Of a stretch of 10,961 nucleotides of DNA, positions 1-7,307 are shown piece by piece. The stretch covers positions 1-10,961 of the forward strand of contig CAMPHD010000074.1 in the NCBI GenBank assembly GCA_946885765.1, in the 5' to 3' direction. Both the position numbers and the translations under genes were made by a program. How positions within the stretch are numbered: the first letter of the stretch is position 1; the number at the start of each line of letters is the position of its first letter. A model generated the notes under the pieces. That model was not told the DNA's origin and did no database searches. It saw only the letters and a program-made list of their open reading frames with translations. The DNA comes from an uncultured Thalassospira sp. (lineage in GTDB: Bacteria > Pseudomonadota > Alphaproteobacteria > Rhodospirillales_A > Thalassospiraceae).

Positions 1-882
1 CTGATCATCGACAAGGAAAGTAACATCGCTGACGGCGAAACCGTTGCCGAAGGGACTGCGGACATTTATCACGCGGTTCCGGCCTATTGGGGATCGAAAT
101 CCAAGGGCATTCTTCTGTTCGGCTCGCAGCCGTTTGGTCTGCGTGCAGACGAGCAGGTCGGCTGGCTGACCCATGGTGGCGGTCAGGAACTTTATGACGA
201 GATTTATGGCCAGTTCGGCCTGAAACCGTTCCTTTGCGGGAACTCCGGCCCGCAGTGGGCCGGCTGGTTCCGCAATGAAATCAAATCGGTCGAAGACCTT
301 AAGGGGCTTAAATTCCGTACCACCGGTCTTGCATCGGAAATGTGTGCAAAGCTTGGCATGGCGGTTCAGGCCATGGGCGGGCGTGATATGTTCCAAGCAT
401 TGCAGTCTGGTGCGCTTGACGCGGGCGAGTTCATCGGCCCGTGGTCCGACAGTGCGCTTGGCTTCTATCAGGTTGCCAAGAATTACTATTGGCCCGGTGT
501 GGGCGAGCCATCCTCGGCCGAGGAATGTGCGGTGAATGCCAAGGCATATGCTGACCTTCCCGACGACCTTAAGGCCGTGGTCAAATTTGCCTGTGACAGC
601 CTTTATAACGAGGTCTGGACCGAGTACGAGACAAAGCATGCGATGGCCTTGAAGCAGCTTGTTGCCGAGCAGGAAGTTCAGGTGCGCATGTTGCCCGATG
701 ATGTGATCGAAGCAATGGGCAAGGCAGCGGCCGAGGTGATTGGCGAGCTTCGTGAAAGCGATGACGCGCTGACACGCAAAACAGCCGAAAGCTTTGTTGC
801 CTATCGTGATCTTATTGGCGGGTACATGACCTATGCCGATAATGGTCAGATGAATGCGCGCGCCAAGGTCCTTGGCTTCTGA
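1..882 (+). CDS. TRAP transporter solute-binding protein, TakP-like (5' partial)
   Basis: This is the C-terminal 293 residues of a periplasmic TRAP (tripartite ATP-independent periplasmic) binding protein; the signal peptide and N-terminal lobe start lie left of the window. Seen: an open frame from base 1 to TGA at 880-882; ETVAEGTADIYHAVPAYWGSK, the LKFR stretch (Arg at fragment residue 106, where the family has its carboxylate-binding arginine), DMFQALQSGALDAGEFIGPW, and LGFYQVAKNYYWPG. These blocks resemble the TakP branch, which binds 2-oxo acids such as pyruvate; the glutamate of GEFIGP matches the residue near the bound cation in TakP, although the usual Trp after it is Phe here. The protein should capture an organic acid and deliver it to the DctQ/DctM permease encoded just downstream. 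The exact ligand is inference; other monocarboxylates are possible. The partner genes make the family call secure. Confidence 0.93.
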   Translation: MIIDKESNIADGETVAEGTADIYHAVPAYWGSKSKGILLFGSQPFGLRADEQVGWLTHGGGQELYDEIYGQFGLKPFLCGNSGPQWAGWFRNEIKSVEDLKGLKFRTTGLASEMCAKLGMAVQAMGGRDMFQALQSGALDAGEFIGPWSDSALGFYQVAKNYYWPGVGEPSSAEECAVNAKAYADLPDDLKAVVKFACDSLYNEVWTEYETKHAMALKQLVAEQEVQVRMLPDDVIEAMGKAAAEVIGELRESDDALTRKTAESFVAYRDLIGGYMTYADNGQMNARAKVLGF

Positions 883-892
883 TAGAACTGAC

Positions 893-930
893 GACCGGTG
901 CGGGTTTGCTCGCGCCGGTTTTGTTGTTTC
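893..930 (+). terminator. Intra-operon hairpin with U-rich tail (candidate attenuator)
   Basis: In the 60-base gap between the binding-protein gene and dctQ, ACCGGTGCG (894-902) pairs with CGCGCCGGT (911-919), a 9-bp stem with one G-T wobble and an 8-base loop. It is followed by TTTTGTTGTTT (919-929). This has the form of a partial intrinsic terminator or a 3'-end mRNA stabiliser. It would make the binding protein more abundant than the two permease subunits, as is usual for periplasmic-binding-protein operons. The effect on expression is inferred. Confidence 0.55.
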
Positions 931-942
931 GCGGGGGATTTC

Positions 943-1446
943 ATGCAACGCCTTGCTGATGCACTGGATCAGGTGAACCAGTGGACCGGAATGACCGTGC
1001 GGTGGTTCGCACTTCTGATGGTTCTTTTGCAGTTTGCCGTGGTTTTGCTGCGCTATGTTTTCGGATTCAGTTCGATCGCGTTAAACGAAAGCGTCCTTTA
1101 CCTGCATTCTGGGCTTTTCATGCTGGGTGCCGGTTATACGCTTCTGGTCGACCGACATGTGCGGGTCGATATTTTCTATGCCGCGGCGCATGAAACGACC
1201 AAGGCCAGGATTGATGCCTTTGGCTATGTCGTGCTGGCGATCCCGTCGATGGCAACGTTGCTGTATTGGTCATGGCCTTCGGTGGTGAATTCCGTTTCGA
1301 TGCTGGAAGGGGCGATTTCGGTAGGGGGTATTCCTGCCGTCTGGTTGCTTAAATCCCTGATCCCGGCCTTTTGTATTCTTTTGATTCTTCAGTCGGTTGC
1401 CTGTCTTCTGCGGCAAATTATCATTCTGCGGGGGCGTGCCGCCTGA
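943..1446 (+). CDS. dctQ: TRAP transporter small permease subunit (DctQ family)
   Basis: A 167-residue integral membrane protein of the inner membrane, the small permease of the TRAP transporter, which pairs with DctM to form the Na+-driven permease. Seen: four hydrophobic segments, and the family's signature area RYVFG...LNESVLYLHSGLFMLGAGYTL followed by DRHVRVDIF around residues 37-78. The length is normal for DctQ. The start at 943 was chosen because GCGGGGGA (931-938) gives a ribosome binding site with good spacing; an in-frame GTG at 898 would add an uncharged-poor, arginine- and cysteine-rich leader that is not family-like and that lies inside the upstream hairpin. The stop TGA overlaps the next gene's ATG, so DctQ and DctM are probably translationally coupled. 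The symbol is used in the generic family sense. Confidence 0.93.
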   Translation: MQRLADALDQVNQWTGMTVRWFALLMVLLQFAVVLLRYVFGFSSIALNESVLYLHSGLFMLGAGYTLLVDRHVRVDIFYAAAHETTKARIDAFGYVVLAIPSMATLLYWSWPSVVNSVSMLEGAISVGGIPAVWLLKSLIPAFCILLILQSVACLLRQIIILRGRAA

Positions 1447-2993
1447 TGGAATATCTTGATCTATTGATGTTTGCGGTCCTGATGGGCTGCATTTTGCTGG
1501 GTTTCCCGGTGTCGTTTTCCATTGCCGGCGTGGCGGTGATTTTTGCCTTTATCGGCTGGGCGACGGACGCGATGAATATTGCGTTGATGGGCGCCCTTGG
1601 CCAGCGGGTGTTTGGCGTTCTGACCAATGACGTGCTGATTGCCATTCCGCTATTCGTTCTGATGGGCGTGGTGCTGGAACGATCACGCATTGCCGAAGAT
1701 CTGCTGCATACCATGGGCCGGTTGTTTGGCCAGTTGCGCGGTGGTCTTGGTATTTCGGTGGTGCTGGTGGGCGCATTACTGGCGGCATCAACGGGGATTG
1801 TTGGTGCGACCGTGATTGCCATGGGCATGATTGCCCTGCCGACCATGTTGCGCACCGGATATAACCCGAAAATGGCATCGGGGCTTGTGTGTACGGCGGG
1901 TACGTTGGGGCAGATCATTCCGCCGTCTACGCTTCTTATCATTCTGTCGGATGTCATGTCATCGGCCTATCAGCAGGCACAGTATGAACAGGGTAAGTTC
2001 ACCATCGAAACCATTTCGGTCGGGCAGATTTTTGCAGGGGCCCTGATCCCCGGTCTGACGCTGGTGGTGATTTATATTGCCTATATCCTGTTGCGCGGTT
2101 TTTTCCGGCCAAATGATATGCCGCCGGTAAAAAGTGACGATGGCCGCCCGGATATGGGCGAGGTGATCCGGGCGATCCTGCCGCCGGTTTTGCTGATTAT
2201 CGCAGTTCTTGGTGCGATCCTTGGTGGGATCGCGACCCCGACGGAGGCCGCATCGGTCGGCGCGATTGGCGCAATCCTGATGGCGGGTATCCGGCAGGGG
2301 GCCAGTCGCAATCTGGTGCTGGCGGGGACTGCGGCCCTTCTTGTCCTTGCGGTCATGGCCGGGATTGCACCGGTCCGGTTCCAGCGCAACGATCTGGACG
2401 GGCTCGATTACGTCCTTGGTGCGGGTTATGTCGTGCTGACGATCATCGGCGTTGTCGCCATTGCCGCCTGCCTGAAGCAGGCATGGAAGGCGGATGTTCT
2501 GAAATCCGCACTGACATCGACGATGACCGTAACGGCGATGATCTTTGCCACCATCCTGACCGCCAGTATGTTTTCGCTGGTGTTTATTGGGCTGGGTGGG
2601 GAAGATCATGTTGCGGAAATCCTTGAATCCATGCCCGGTGGCCCGATGGGGGCACTATTTTTCTGCATGGCGGTGATTTTCGTTCTGGGCTTCTTCCTTG
2701 ATTTCGTGGAAATCACGGTGATCCTGCTGCCGTTGATCGCACCTGGGCTGATCATGATGGGCCATGATCCGGTATGGCTTGCGATCCTCATTGCGATCAA
2801 CCTGCAGACATCGTTCCTGACTCCGCCATTCGGTTTTTCGCTGTTTTATCTGCGCAGTGCGGCACCACCTGAAATCACCACCGGGCAGATTTATGCTGGT
2901 GTGGTGCCGTTTATCGCACTTCAGGTGTTTGGCATTTTTGTGATCTGGCTATGGCCGTCTTTGGCGCAATGGTTGCCAAGCGTGGTTTTCTGA
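1446..2993 (+). CDS. dctM: TRAP transporter large permease subunit (DctM family)
   Basis: The 515-residue large permease subunit of the TRAP transporter, the inner-membrane part that moves the substrate using a sodium gradient. Seen: repeated long hydrophobic segments and the strongly conserved DctM stretch AASTGIVGATVIAMGMIALP followed by GTLGQIIPPSTLLIILSDV, plus the C-terminal NLQTSFLTPPFGFSLFYLR. Start at 1446 because the ATG overlaps the dctQ stop (TGATG) and begins a typical N-terminus (MEYLDLLMF). At 515 residues it is longer than the usual 420-440; the extra length is mainly a segment near residues 285-350 with two additional hydrophobic helices and a polar loop, a layout known in some long DctM proteins of the TakM type. 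A strong terminator follows directly, ending the operon. Confidence 0.95.
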   Translation: MEYLDLLMFAVLMGCILLGFPVSFSIAGVAVIFAFIGWATDAMNIALMGALGQRVFGVLTNDVLIAIPLFVLMGVVLERSRIAEDLLHTMGRLFGQLRGGLGISVVLVGALLAASTGIVGATVIAMGMIALPTMLRTGYNPKMASGLVCTAGTLGQIIPPSTLLIILSDVMSSAYQQAQYEQGKFTIETISVGQIFAGALIPGLTLVVIYIAYILLRGFFRPNDMPPVKSDDGRPDMGEVIRAILPPVLLIIAVLGAILGGIATPTEAASVGAIGAILMAGIRQGASRNLVLAGTAALLVLAVMAGIAPVRFQRNDLDGLDYVLGAGYVVLTIIGVVAIAACLKQAWKADVLKSALTSTMTVTAMIFATILTASMFSLVFIGLGGEDHVAEILESMPGGPMGALFFCMAVIFVLGFFLDFVEITVILLPLIAPGLIMMGHDPVWLAILIAINLQTSFLTPPFGFSLFYLRSAAPPEITTGQIYAGVVPFIALQVFGIFVIWLWPSLAQWLPSVVF

Positions 2994-3005
2994 CGCCTTT
3001 TGATA

Positions 3006-3034
3006 AAAACGCCCCGGGAAAACCGGGGCGTTTT
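3006..3034. terminator. Bidirectional intrinsic terminator
   Basis: AAAACGCCCCGG (3006-3017) and CCGGGGCGTTTT (3023-3034) form a perfect 12-bp stem with the 5-base loop GAAAA. The A-run on one side and the T-run on the other allow termination in both directions. It lies between the convergent dctM (ends 2993) and the minus-strand DJ-1/PfpI gene (ends 3060) and should serve both. Confidence 0.9.
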
Positions 3035-3059
3035 GTTAATCAGGCGGGGGTTTGATCGG

Positions 3060-3620
3060 CTATGCCGCGCGACGACTATGTTTACCTTCGCTGACTTCCT
3101 CGACAATCTTGGAAACAAAGGCATCCAGATCATTAGGCGTGCGCGATGTGATGATCGCCTGATCGCAGACCACCGGCTCATCGCGCCAGACCGCACCAGC
3201 ATTCAGCAAATCGGTTTTGATCGAACTGTATGACGTTGCCGCACGGCCACGAAGGGCACCGGCTTCGACCAGAAGCCACGGGCCGTGGCAAATTGCTGCA
3301 ACCGGTTTCCCGGATGCGACGAATTCGCGTACTAAACTTACGGATGCTTCGTCATTGCGCAGGATATCAGGGTTGATCTGCCCGCCGGGGATGACCAGCG
3401 CGTCATAGTCGTCGATATCGACATTTTTCACTTCGACATCCACCTCAACCGTGTCGCCCCAGTCTTTTTTATCCCAGCTTTTAATCGGGGATGATTTGGG
3501 CGATGCGATTTTGACATCGGCCCCATGGGTCGACAGCTTATCAAGCGGAACGCGCAGTTCTGACCGTTCATAGCCGTCAGTGGCGAGGATAAGAATCTTT
3601 GCGGTATCAATCGCAGGCAT
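3060..3620 (-). CDS. DJ-1/PfpI family protein (class I glutamine amidotransferase-like)
   Basis: A 186-residue cytoplasmic protein of the DJ-1/PfpI superfamily, in the PfpI/YhbO-like branch. Seen: the nucleophile elbow AAICHGPW with Cys111 and His112, the acidic partner in GYERSEL (Glu18), the loop LVIPGGQINPD at about 75-85, and a single flavodoxin-like domain over the whole chain. Family members have been reported as proteases, chaperones or glyoxal/methylglyoxal deglycases; the deglycase role is disputed, so only a stress-protection role is suggested. The start is supported by GGAGAG five bases before the ATG on the minus strand. The gene is transcribed away from the SDR-like gene, with a 201-bp divergent spacer between them, and ends at the shared bidirectional terminator. 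Confidence 0.93.
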   Translation of the reverse strand: MPAIDTAKILILATDGYERSELRVPLDKLSTHGADVKIASPKSSPIKSWDKKDWGDTVEVDVEVKNVDIDDYDALVIPGGQINPDILRNDEASVSLVREFVASGKPVAAICHGPWLLVEAGALRGRAATSYSSIKTDLLNAGAVWRDEPVVCDQAIITSRTPNDLDAFVSKIVEEVSEGKHSRRAA

Positions 3621-3691
3621 AACGTCTCTCCTTTCGTTGAACTCGTGTCGAGCGTTACACTCCGACCAACGGCTGCGATTTCAAAACGTTC

Positions 3692-3714
3692 CAAAATTTC
3701 TTGTGGCAATTTTG
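3692..3714. promoter_or_regulatory. Inverted repeat in divergent promoter region
   Basis: CAAAATT (3692-3698) and AATTTTG (3708-3714) form a 7-bp inverted repeat with a 9-base spacer, inside the 201-bp region between the divergent DJ-1/PfpI and SDR-like genes. The geometry would suit a dimeric regulator acting on the minus-strand gene. There is no regulator gene beside it, so its role is only a suggestion. Confidence 0.3.
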
Positions 3715-3751
3715 TGCCGATCTGCATGCCGTGCGGTGACCCCGGGCTTTG

Positions 3752-3779
3752 TTGACATCAAGGGGGTGCGAACTAGTTT
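3752..3779 (+). promoter_or_regulatory. Candidate sigma-70-like promoter for the SDR-like gene
   Basis: A consensus -35 box TTGACA at 3752-3757 is followed after 16 bases by TAGTTT (3774-3779), a weak -10 match. It lies about 40 bases upstream of the start codon at 3822. The -35 is convincing on its own; the -10 is poor, so the call is tentative. Confidence 0.35.
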
Positions 3780-3821
3780 TCAGGTAAGTTCGATTTCGGA
3801 TGGGAAGGATAGAGACAGGAT

Positions 3822-4475
3822 ATGGCACGCATTTTCATTATCGGCGTCACGGGTGGTATCGGGCATCGTCTGGCACCGCTTTTGCTGGCGAACGGGCATC
3901 AGGTTACGGGGCTGCACCGCAAACCCGAACAGGCCGATAACCTTCGGAATGCCGGGATTACACCGGTTCTCGGTGATTTGATGGAACTGACGGCGGAAAC
4001 ACTCGCTCCCTTGGTTCGCGGGCATGACATTGTTGTCTTTTCATCCGGGGCGGCGGGAAGCGGCCTTGACCGGACCACGCGGATTGACGGCGACGGGCCG
4101 GGTTATGTGCTGGCCGCGATGAAGCAGGAGGGAGTTTCGCGGCTTTATCTTGTTTCCGCGTTCCCTGAAGCCGGGCGCGGCAAAGACCCCAATCCGCGGT
4201 TTGAACATTACATGACCGAGAAGAAGCGTGCCGATGCCGTTGTTGCGGCGTCTGATGCCGATTGGGTGATCCTGCGGCCTGGAACATTATTGCATGAAGA
4301 TCAGGACGGGCAGGTAAATGCCGGACTTGCCATCCCTTATGGCACGGTCAAGCGTGGCAATGTTGCACAGTTTCTGACCGAATTGATCGAAATACCACAA
4401 ATTCGCCGGGAGATTATCGAACTGACCGATGGGCAAACGGCAACTTATGAGGCGGTGACAAGGATTGCCCGGTAA
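3822..4475 (+). CDS. Atypical short-chain dehydrogenase / NAD(P)-binding protein
   Basis: A 217-residue single-domain Rossmann protein of the atypical SDR group (NAD(P)H-binding, YwnB-like). Seen: the dinucleotide-binding loop GVTGGIG at residues 8-14 right after the first beta strand, the arginine in LHRKPEQ at the end of the second strand (a common sign of NADPH preference), LYLVSAFPEAG near 108-118, YMTEK with a Tyr130-x3-Lys134 spacing, and the late motif WVILRPGTLL near 148-157. The substrate cannot be told from sequence; such proteins are often redox sensors or minor reductases. The start has a modest ribosome site (ACAGGA) and gives a standard N-terminus. The gene is divergent from the DJ-1/PfpI gene, and 98 bases separate it from the Nudix gene downstream. 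Confidence 0.88.
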   Translation: MARIFIIGVTGGIGHRLAPLLLANGHQVTGLHRKPEQADNLRNAGITPVLGDLMELTAETLAPLVRGHDIVVFSSGAAGSGLDRTTRIDGDGPGYVLAAMKQEGVSRLYLVSAFPEAGRGKDPNPRFEHYMTEKKRADAVVAASDADWVILRPGTLLHEDQDGQVNAGLAIPYGTVKRGNVAQFLTELIEIPQIRREIIELTDGQTATYEAVTRIAR

Positions 4476-4573
4476 CAGTGGCGCGGATCAGCGGGTTTGC
4501 GGATTTTCGATTGTTCTGCCGTGATGGTGTCGGTTAGGGTCGGCAAAACGTCAATTCAAAACACCGGAACATC

Positions 4574-5107
4574 ATGCAGATCAACCTTGCCAGCTTTGTC
4601 GCGCACTCGGATCGGGATCAGGAAAATCACCGACGGATCAGTGACTTTATCGCGCGCGAGCCCAAGGCGTTTGACAATGATCCGGTGACCTCGCATGTCA
4701 CGGGATCGGCCTTTGTCGTGAATGCAACGCGCAGTCATGTGGTGCTGACCCATCACCAGAAGCTTAAACGCTGGCTTCAGCTTGGCGGGCATTGCGACGG
4801 GGTGCGCGATGTGTTGTTTGTCGCCCAGCGCGAGGCCTATGAGGAAAGCGGGCTTTCGTGGATACGGCCTTTGTCATCAGCGATATTTGATATCGATATC
4901 CACGAAATTCCCGAAAACGCCAAGGGTCCGGCGCATCTGCATTATGACATGCGGTTCCTGTTCGAGGCCGATATGCGCGATCCGCTAAAGATCACCGATG
5001 AATCCGATGATCTGGCATGGGTCGAGTTGGACCGCCTGGAAGATTACACCGACGAGCATTCGGTTCTTGTGATGCGCGACAAGCTTCGGGCTTTTGCCCA
5101 AGGGTAA
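4574..5107 (+). CDS. Nudix hydrolase
   Basis: A 177-residue Nudix-fold pyrophosphohydrolase, expected to cleave a nucleoside diphosphate linked to another group with Mg2+ or Mn2+. Seen: the Nudix box at residues 72-94, ending in the fully standard REAYEESGL (Arg86, Glu87, Glu90, Glu91), which supplies the metal ligands. The first glutamate of the classical G-x5-E-x7-RE pattern is Arg78 here, followed by Asp79; the box starts GGHCDG, a variant I recall from a Nudix subfamily with GGHADGD..D boxes, so activity is probably retained. The N-terminal 40 residues form a helical extension (SDRDQENHRRISDFI). The substrate is unknown. The upstream ribosome site is weak (CCGGA). Its stop lies 12 bases from the stop of the convergent potassium efflux gene, and I see no hairpin terminator between them. 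Confidence 0.92.
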   Translation: MQINLASFVAHSDRDQENHRRISDFIAREPKAFDNDPVTSHVTGSAFVVNATRSHVVLTHHQKLKRWLQLGGHCDGVRDVLFVAQREAYEESGLSWIRPLSSAIFDIDIHEIPENAKGPAHLHYDMRFLFEADMRDPLKITDESDDLAWVELDRLEDYTDEHSVLVMRDKLRAFAQG

Positions 5108-5119
5108 CAGGTTCGGCTA

Positions 5120-6922
5120 TTACAATCGCGATACTACAGGGTCGTCCTTGTTGGTGCGCGCATCGTTGCGATCAAGCTGATAACTGTCATGAACCTTGGC
5201 CATGCCAGCAATGCGGCCTTCGGCCATTTGAGCATGCAACATCTCGATATCGCGATGGCGAAACGCGTCATCAATCTGATCAATGACATCACGTTCGGTT
5301 GCAAGCATGGAAAGCCCGCTCCGCGCCATGGAAACACCCGCATCAAAGGTTTCGCGATAAAGCTGTTCGACGCCAAGGCCGAGTTCCATCAGATCAAGCG
5401 CATGGTTGCGGTCATAGACACGCACCAGCAATTTTGGCTTGGGAAACAGTTCGCTGATATATTTGGCGGCCTGTCTGGTCGCATCACGATCATTGATACA
5501 CAGACAGATCAGATCGGCATTCGCCGCTCCGGCGGTGGCAAGAACATCACTTCGCCGGACATCACCGAAATAGACCTTGTTGCCATAAAGGCTGGCCATC
5601 TGGATGCGTTTCGGATCGTTGTCGATTGCGGTGGCATTAATGCCGCGTGCGGCCATAACGCGTGAAATGACCTGTCCGAAACGGCCAAAGCCGACAATGA
5701 TCACCGATTGTAGTTCGGCCATTTCGATGCCATCGACATCCGGCTGGTCATCCTTGCGCAGTTTGGCAGACAGTTTTTCGGCAATCGCACCGACAAGCGG
5801 GGTGGCGGCCATCGAAAGGGTGACGATGGCAGTCAGAAGGTTGGCACGTGTGGTGCTGATGACGGCAAGCGATGCCGCCATGCTAAACAGGACAAAGGCA
5901 AATTCGCCGCCTTGCGGGATGGTGACCGCGGCCCGCCATGCGGTGGCGTGGCATTTGCCAAAAACCCGGCACAGGCCATAAACCACGATCCCCTTGATTG
6001 CCATCAGCCCCGCAACCGACGCCAGAACAATTCCGATATTATCGGCGACCAGCGGCCAGTTGACCGACATGCCGACCGCGATGAAAAACAGACCCAGCAG
6101 GATGCCACGGAAGGGCTCGATATCGGTTTCAAGTTGGTGGCGATATTCGGAATCGGCCAGCATCACACCGACCAGAAACGCACCAAGTGCCATTGAAAGT
6201 CCAACAGCCTGCATCAGCAGGGCAGCACCAATCACCAGCAACAGTGCGGCAGACGTGAAGATTTCCTGTGCACGGGTTAGTGCGATGATGCGGAAAAACG
6301 GATTAAGCAGATATTTGCCTGCCCCGATAACCAGTGCGATCGCGCCGATGGTTTTGGCGATATAAATCCAGTCGGTACCGGCTTCGCCGCCGTCACTTAT
6401 CGGGCTGAGCCACGCGACAAGCGCGATCAGCGGCACAATGGCAAGATCCTGAAACAGCAGGATTGAAAAGGCTGTGTTGCCATGGTCACTATTGAGTGTG
6501 CCCTTTTCTTCAAGGATTTGAAGGGCAAACGCGGTTGAGGATAGCGACAAGGCAAGGGCAGCAATCATGGCCTGTTGCCATGGCCAGTCAAAAGCAATCA
6601 GTGCGGCATGGAGAAGGGTGGCTGTAATGGCGACCTGCGCCAGACCCAGCCCGAAAATCTCGCCTTTCATCGCCCACAGGCGTTGGGGACGTAATTCAAG
6701 ACCGATAATAAACAGCAGAAGAACAACGCCAAATTCGGCGAAATGCAGGACCTCTTCCGGTTCTGCAATCAGGGCAAGGCCAAACGGCCCGATCAAGGCC
6801 CCGGCACACAGATAACCCAGCACAGAACCCAGACGCAGTTTTTTAAAGATCGGGACTGCGATCACGGCCGCACCAAGAAAAAGAACCGCCGTATGCAAAA
6901 AACCGCCTTCAATTGCTGCCAT
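5120..6922 (-). CDS. KefB/KefC-type monovalent cation:proton antiporter (CPA2)
   Basis: A 600-residue inner-membrane protein of the CPA2 family with a cytoplasmic nucleotide-binding domain, of the glutathione-gated K+ efflux type. Seen: about 12 hydrophobic segments in residues 8-385; GLELRPQRLW (74-83); SLSSTAFALQ then LLFQDLAIVPL with the conserved Gln-Asp pair at 158-159; HQLETDIEPF (262-271), which matches the regulatory loop of E. coli KefC; and a TrkA-N/RCK domain from about residue 404 that starts IIVGFGRFGQV. The family exports K+ in exchange for H+ when electrophile-glutathione adducts bind, acidifying the cytoplasm. No KefF/KefG-like ancillary oxidoreductase is adjacent. I chose the ATG at 6922 (minus strand) because AGGGAC precedes it and the hydrophobic N-terminus follows at once; an in-frame start at 7006 would add a cysteine-containing 28-residue leader unlike the family. 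Confidence 0.93.
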   Translation of the reverse strand: MAAIEGGFLHTAVLFLGAAVIAVPIFKKLRLGSVLGYLCAGALIGPFGLALIAEPEEVLHFAEFGVVLLLFIIGLELRPQRLWAMKGEIFGLGLAQVAITATLLHAALIAFDWPWQQAMIAALALSLSSTAFALQILEEKGTLNSDHGNTAFSILLFQDLAIVPLIALVAWLSPISDGGEAGTDWIYIAKTIGAIALVIGAGKYLLNPFFRIIALTRAQEIFTSAALLLVIGAALLMQAVGLSMALGAFLVGVMLADSEYRHQLETDIEPFRGILLGLFFIAVGMSVNWPLVADNIGIVLASVAGLMAIKGIVVYGLCRVFGKCHATAWRAAVTIPQGGEFAFVLFSMAASLAVISTTRANLLTAIVTLSMAATPLVGAIAEKLSAKLRKDDQPDVDGIEMAELQSVIIVGFGRFGQVISRVMAARGINATAIDNDPKRIQMASLYGNKVYFGDVRRSDVLATAGAANADLICLCINDRDATRQAAKYISELFPKPKLLVRVYDRNHALDLMELGLGVEQLYRETFDAGVSMARSGLSMLATERDVIDQIDDAFRHRDIEMLHAQMAEGRIAGMAKVHDSYQLDRNDARTNKDDPVVSRL

Positions 6923-7091
6923 GTTTTGCCACGTCCCTGTGATGATTTGAGTATCTGATGTGTGTCCTGCCTTGCAGTTTAGCGGGCAAGAAGAAACACG
7001 ACACACAAAAGTTGTGGCGCAGTTTCATATTTTATATCGAAGAAGGGAAGTGTTTGCAGCTTTGGACGAACTGGGCCCCGCGGGCCGTAAA

Positions 7092-7264
7092 GTGGCAGAG
7101 AGGAGGTCTGGCTAACTGCTGTCTTAAGTTGTCTTGTGACGTATCATAAGTATCTGTAAAACAACAATAATCAAAAATACATTGTCTTATGCTGTTGCAT
7201 CATGTTGCACGCAATGGTATTTCTTATGTTGGGTAATATAGCAGTTATTAAAGTGTGGCAGAGA
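7092..7264. repeat. Short direct repeats upstream of integrase (candidate arm-type or control sites)
   Basis: GTGGCAGAGA occurs at 7092-7101 and again at 7255-7264. TGTTGCA occurs at 7193-7199 and 7203-7209, exactly 10 bases (one helical turn) apart. TTGTCTTRTG occurs near 7130 and 7183. Clustered short repeats next to a tyrosine-recombinase gene are the form expected of integrase arm sites or an operator, but chance matches cannot be excluded in AT-rich DNA. Confidence 0.35.
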
Positions 7265-7296
7265 AAAAAAGCGATACCTTGATGCTTGCCAACATA
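7225..7296. repeat. 8-bp inverted repeat flanking the integrase leader
   Basis: TATGTTGG (7225-7232) and CCAACATA (7289-7296) are perfect reverse complements separated by 56 bases, the right copy ending just before the AGGA ribosome site of the integrase gene (7296-7299). They may be paired binding sites for a regulator or for the recombinase. The spacing is long for a simple RNA hairpin. Confidence 0.3.
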
Positions 7297-7307
7297 GGAA
7301 TGCAGCA

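Larger units (their letters stand above)
6923..7307. other. 385-bp gene-free stretch; probable host/element boundary region
   Basis: No convincing gene, tRNA or tmRNA is visible here, on either strand. The left part should hold the promoter of the minus-strand kef-type gene; a loose inverted repeat there (TGTGTC 6961-6966 with GACACA 7000-7005, enclosing CTTGC/GCAAG) is a possible regulatory structure. A GC-rich small hairpin (GGCCC 7074-7078, GGGCC 7082-7086) lies in the middle. From about 7110 the sequence turns AT-rich and contains short direct and inverted repeats leading up to the integrase. The junction of the integrated element most likely lies somewhere here, but no attachment core can be fixed without the other end. 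Confidence 0.5.

Noticed and set aside
1421..2609. Long open frames on the minus strand opposite dctM
   Set aside because: They lie antisense to a clear membrane-protein gene, have skewed Arg/Thr/Pro or His/Gln-rich compositions, and have no family features; they are shadows of dctM codon use.
4785..4860. Loss of Nudix activity because the first box glutamate is Arg78
   Set aside because: The metal-binding REAYEESG core is intact, and this box variant fits a known Nudix subfamily as I recall it, so inactivation is not supported.
7074..7086. GC-rich hairpin GGCCC/GGGCC as a terminator
   Set aside because: Only a 5-bp stem with no following T-run and no gene ending next to it.
7020..7140. tRNA or tmRNA gene as the integration target
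   Set aside because: No cloverleaf, no T-loop GTTCGAATC-type sequence and no CCA-bordered acceptor stem could be found by eye.
6958..7149. A 63-codon plus-strand open frame in the gene-free stretch
   Set aside because: No ribosome site or family features, mixed composition, and it spans the probable element boundary.
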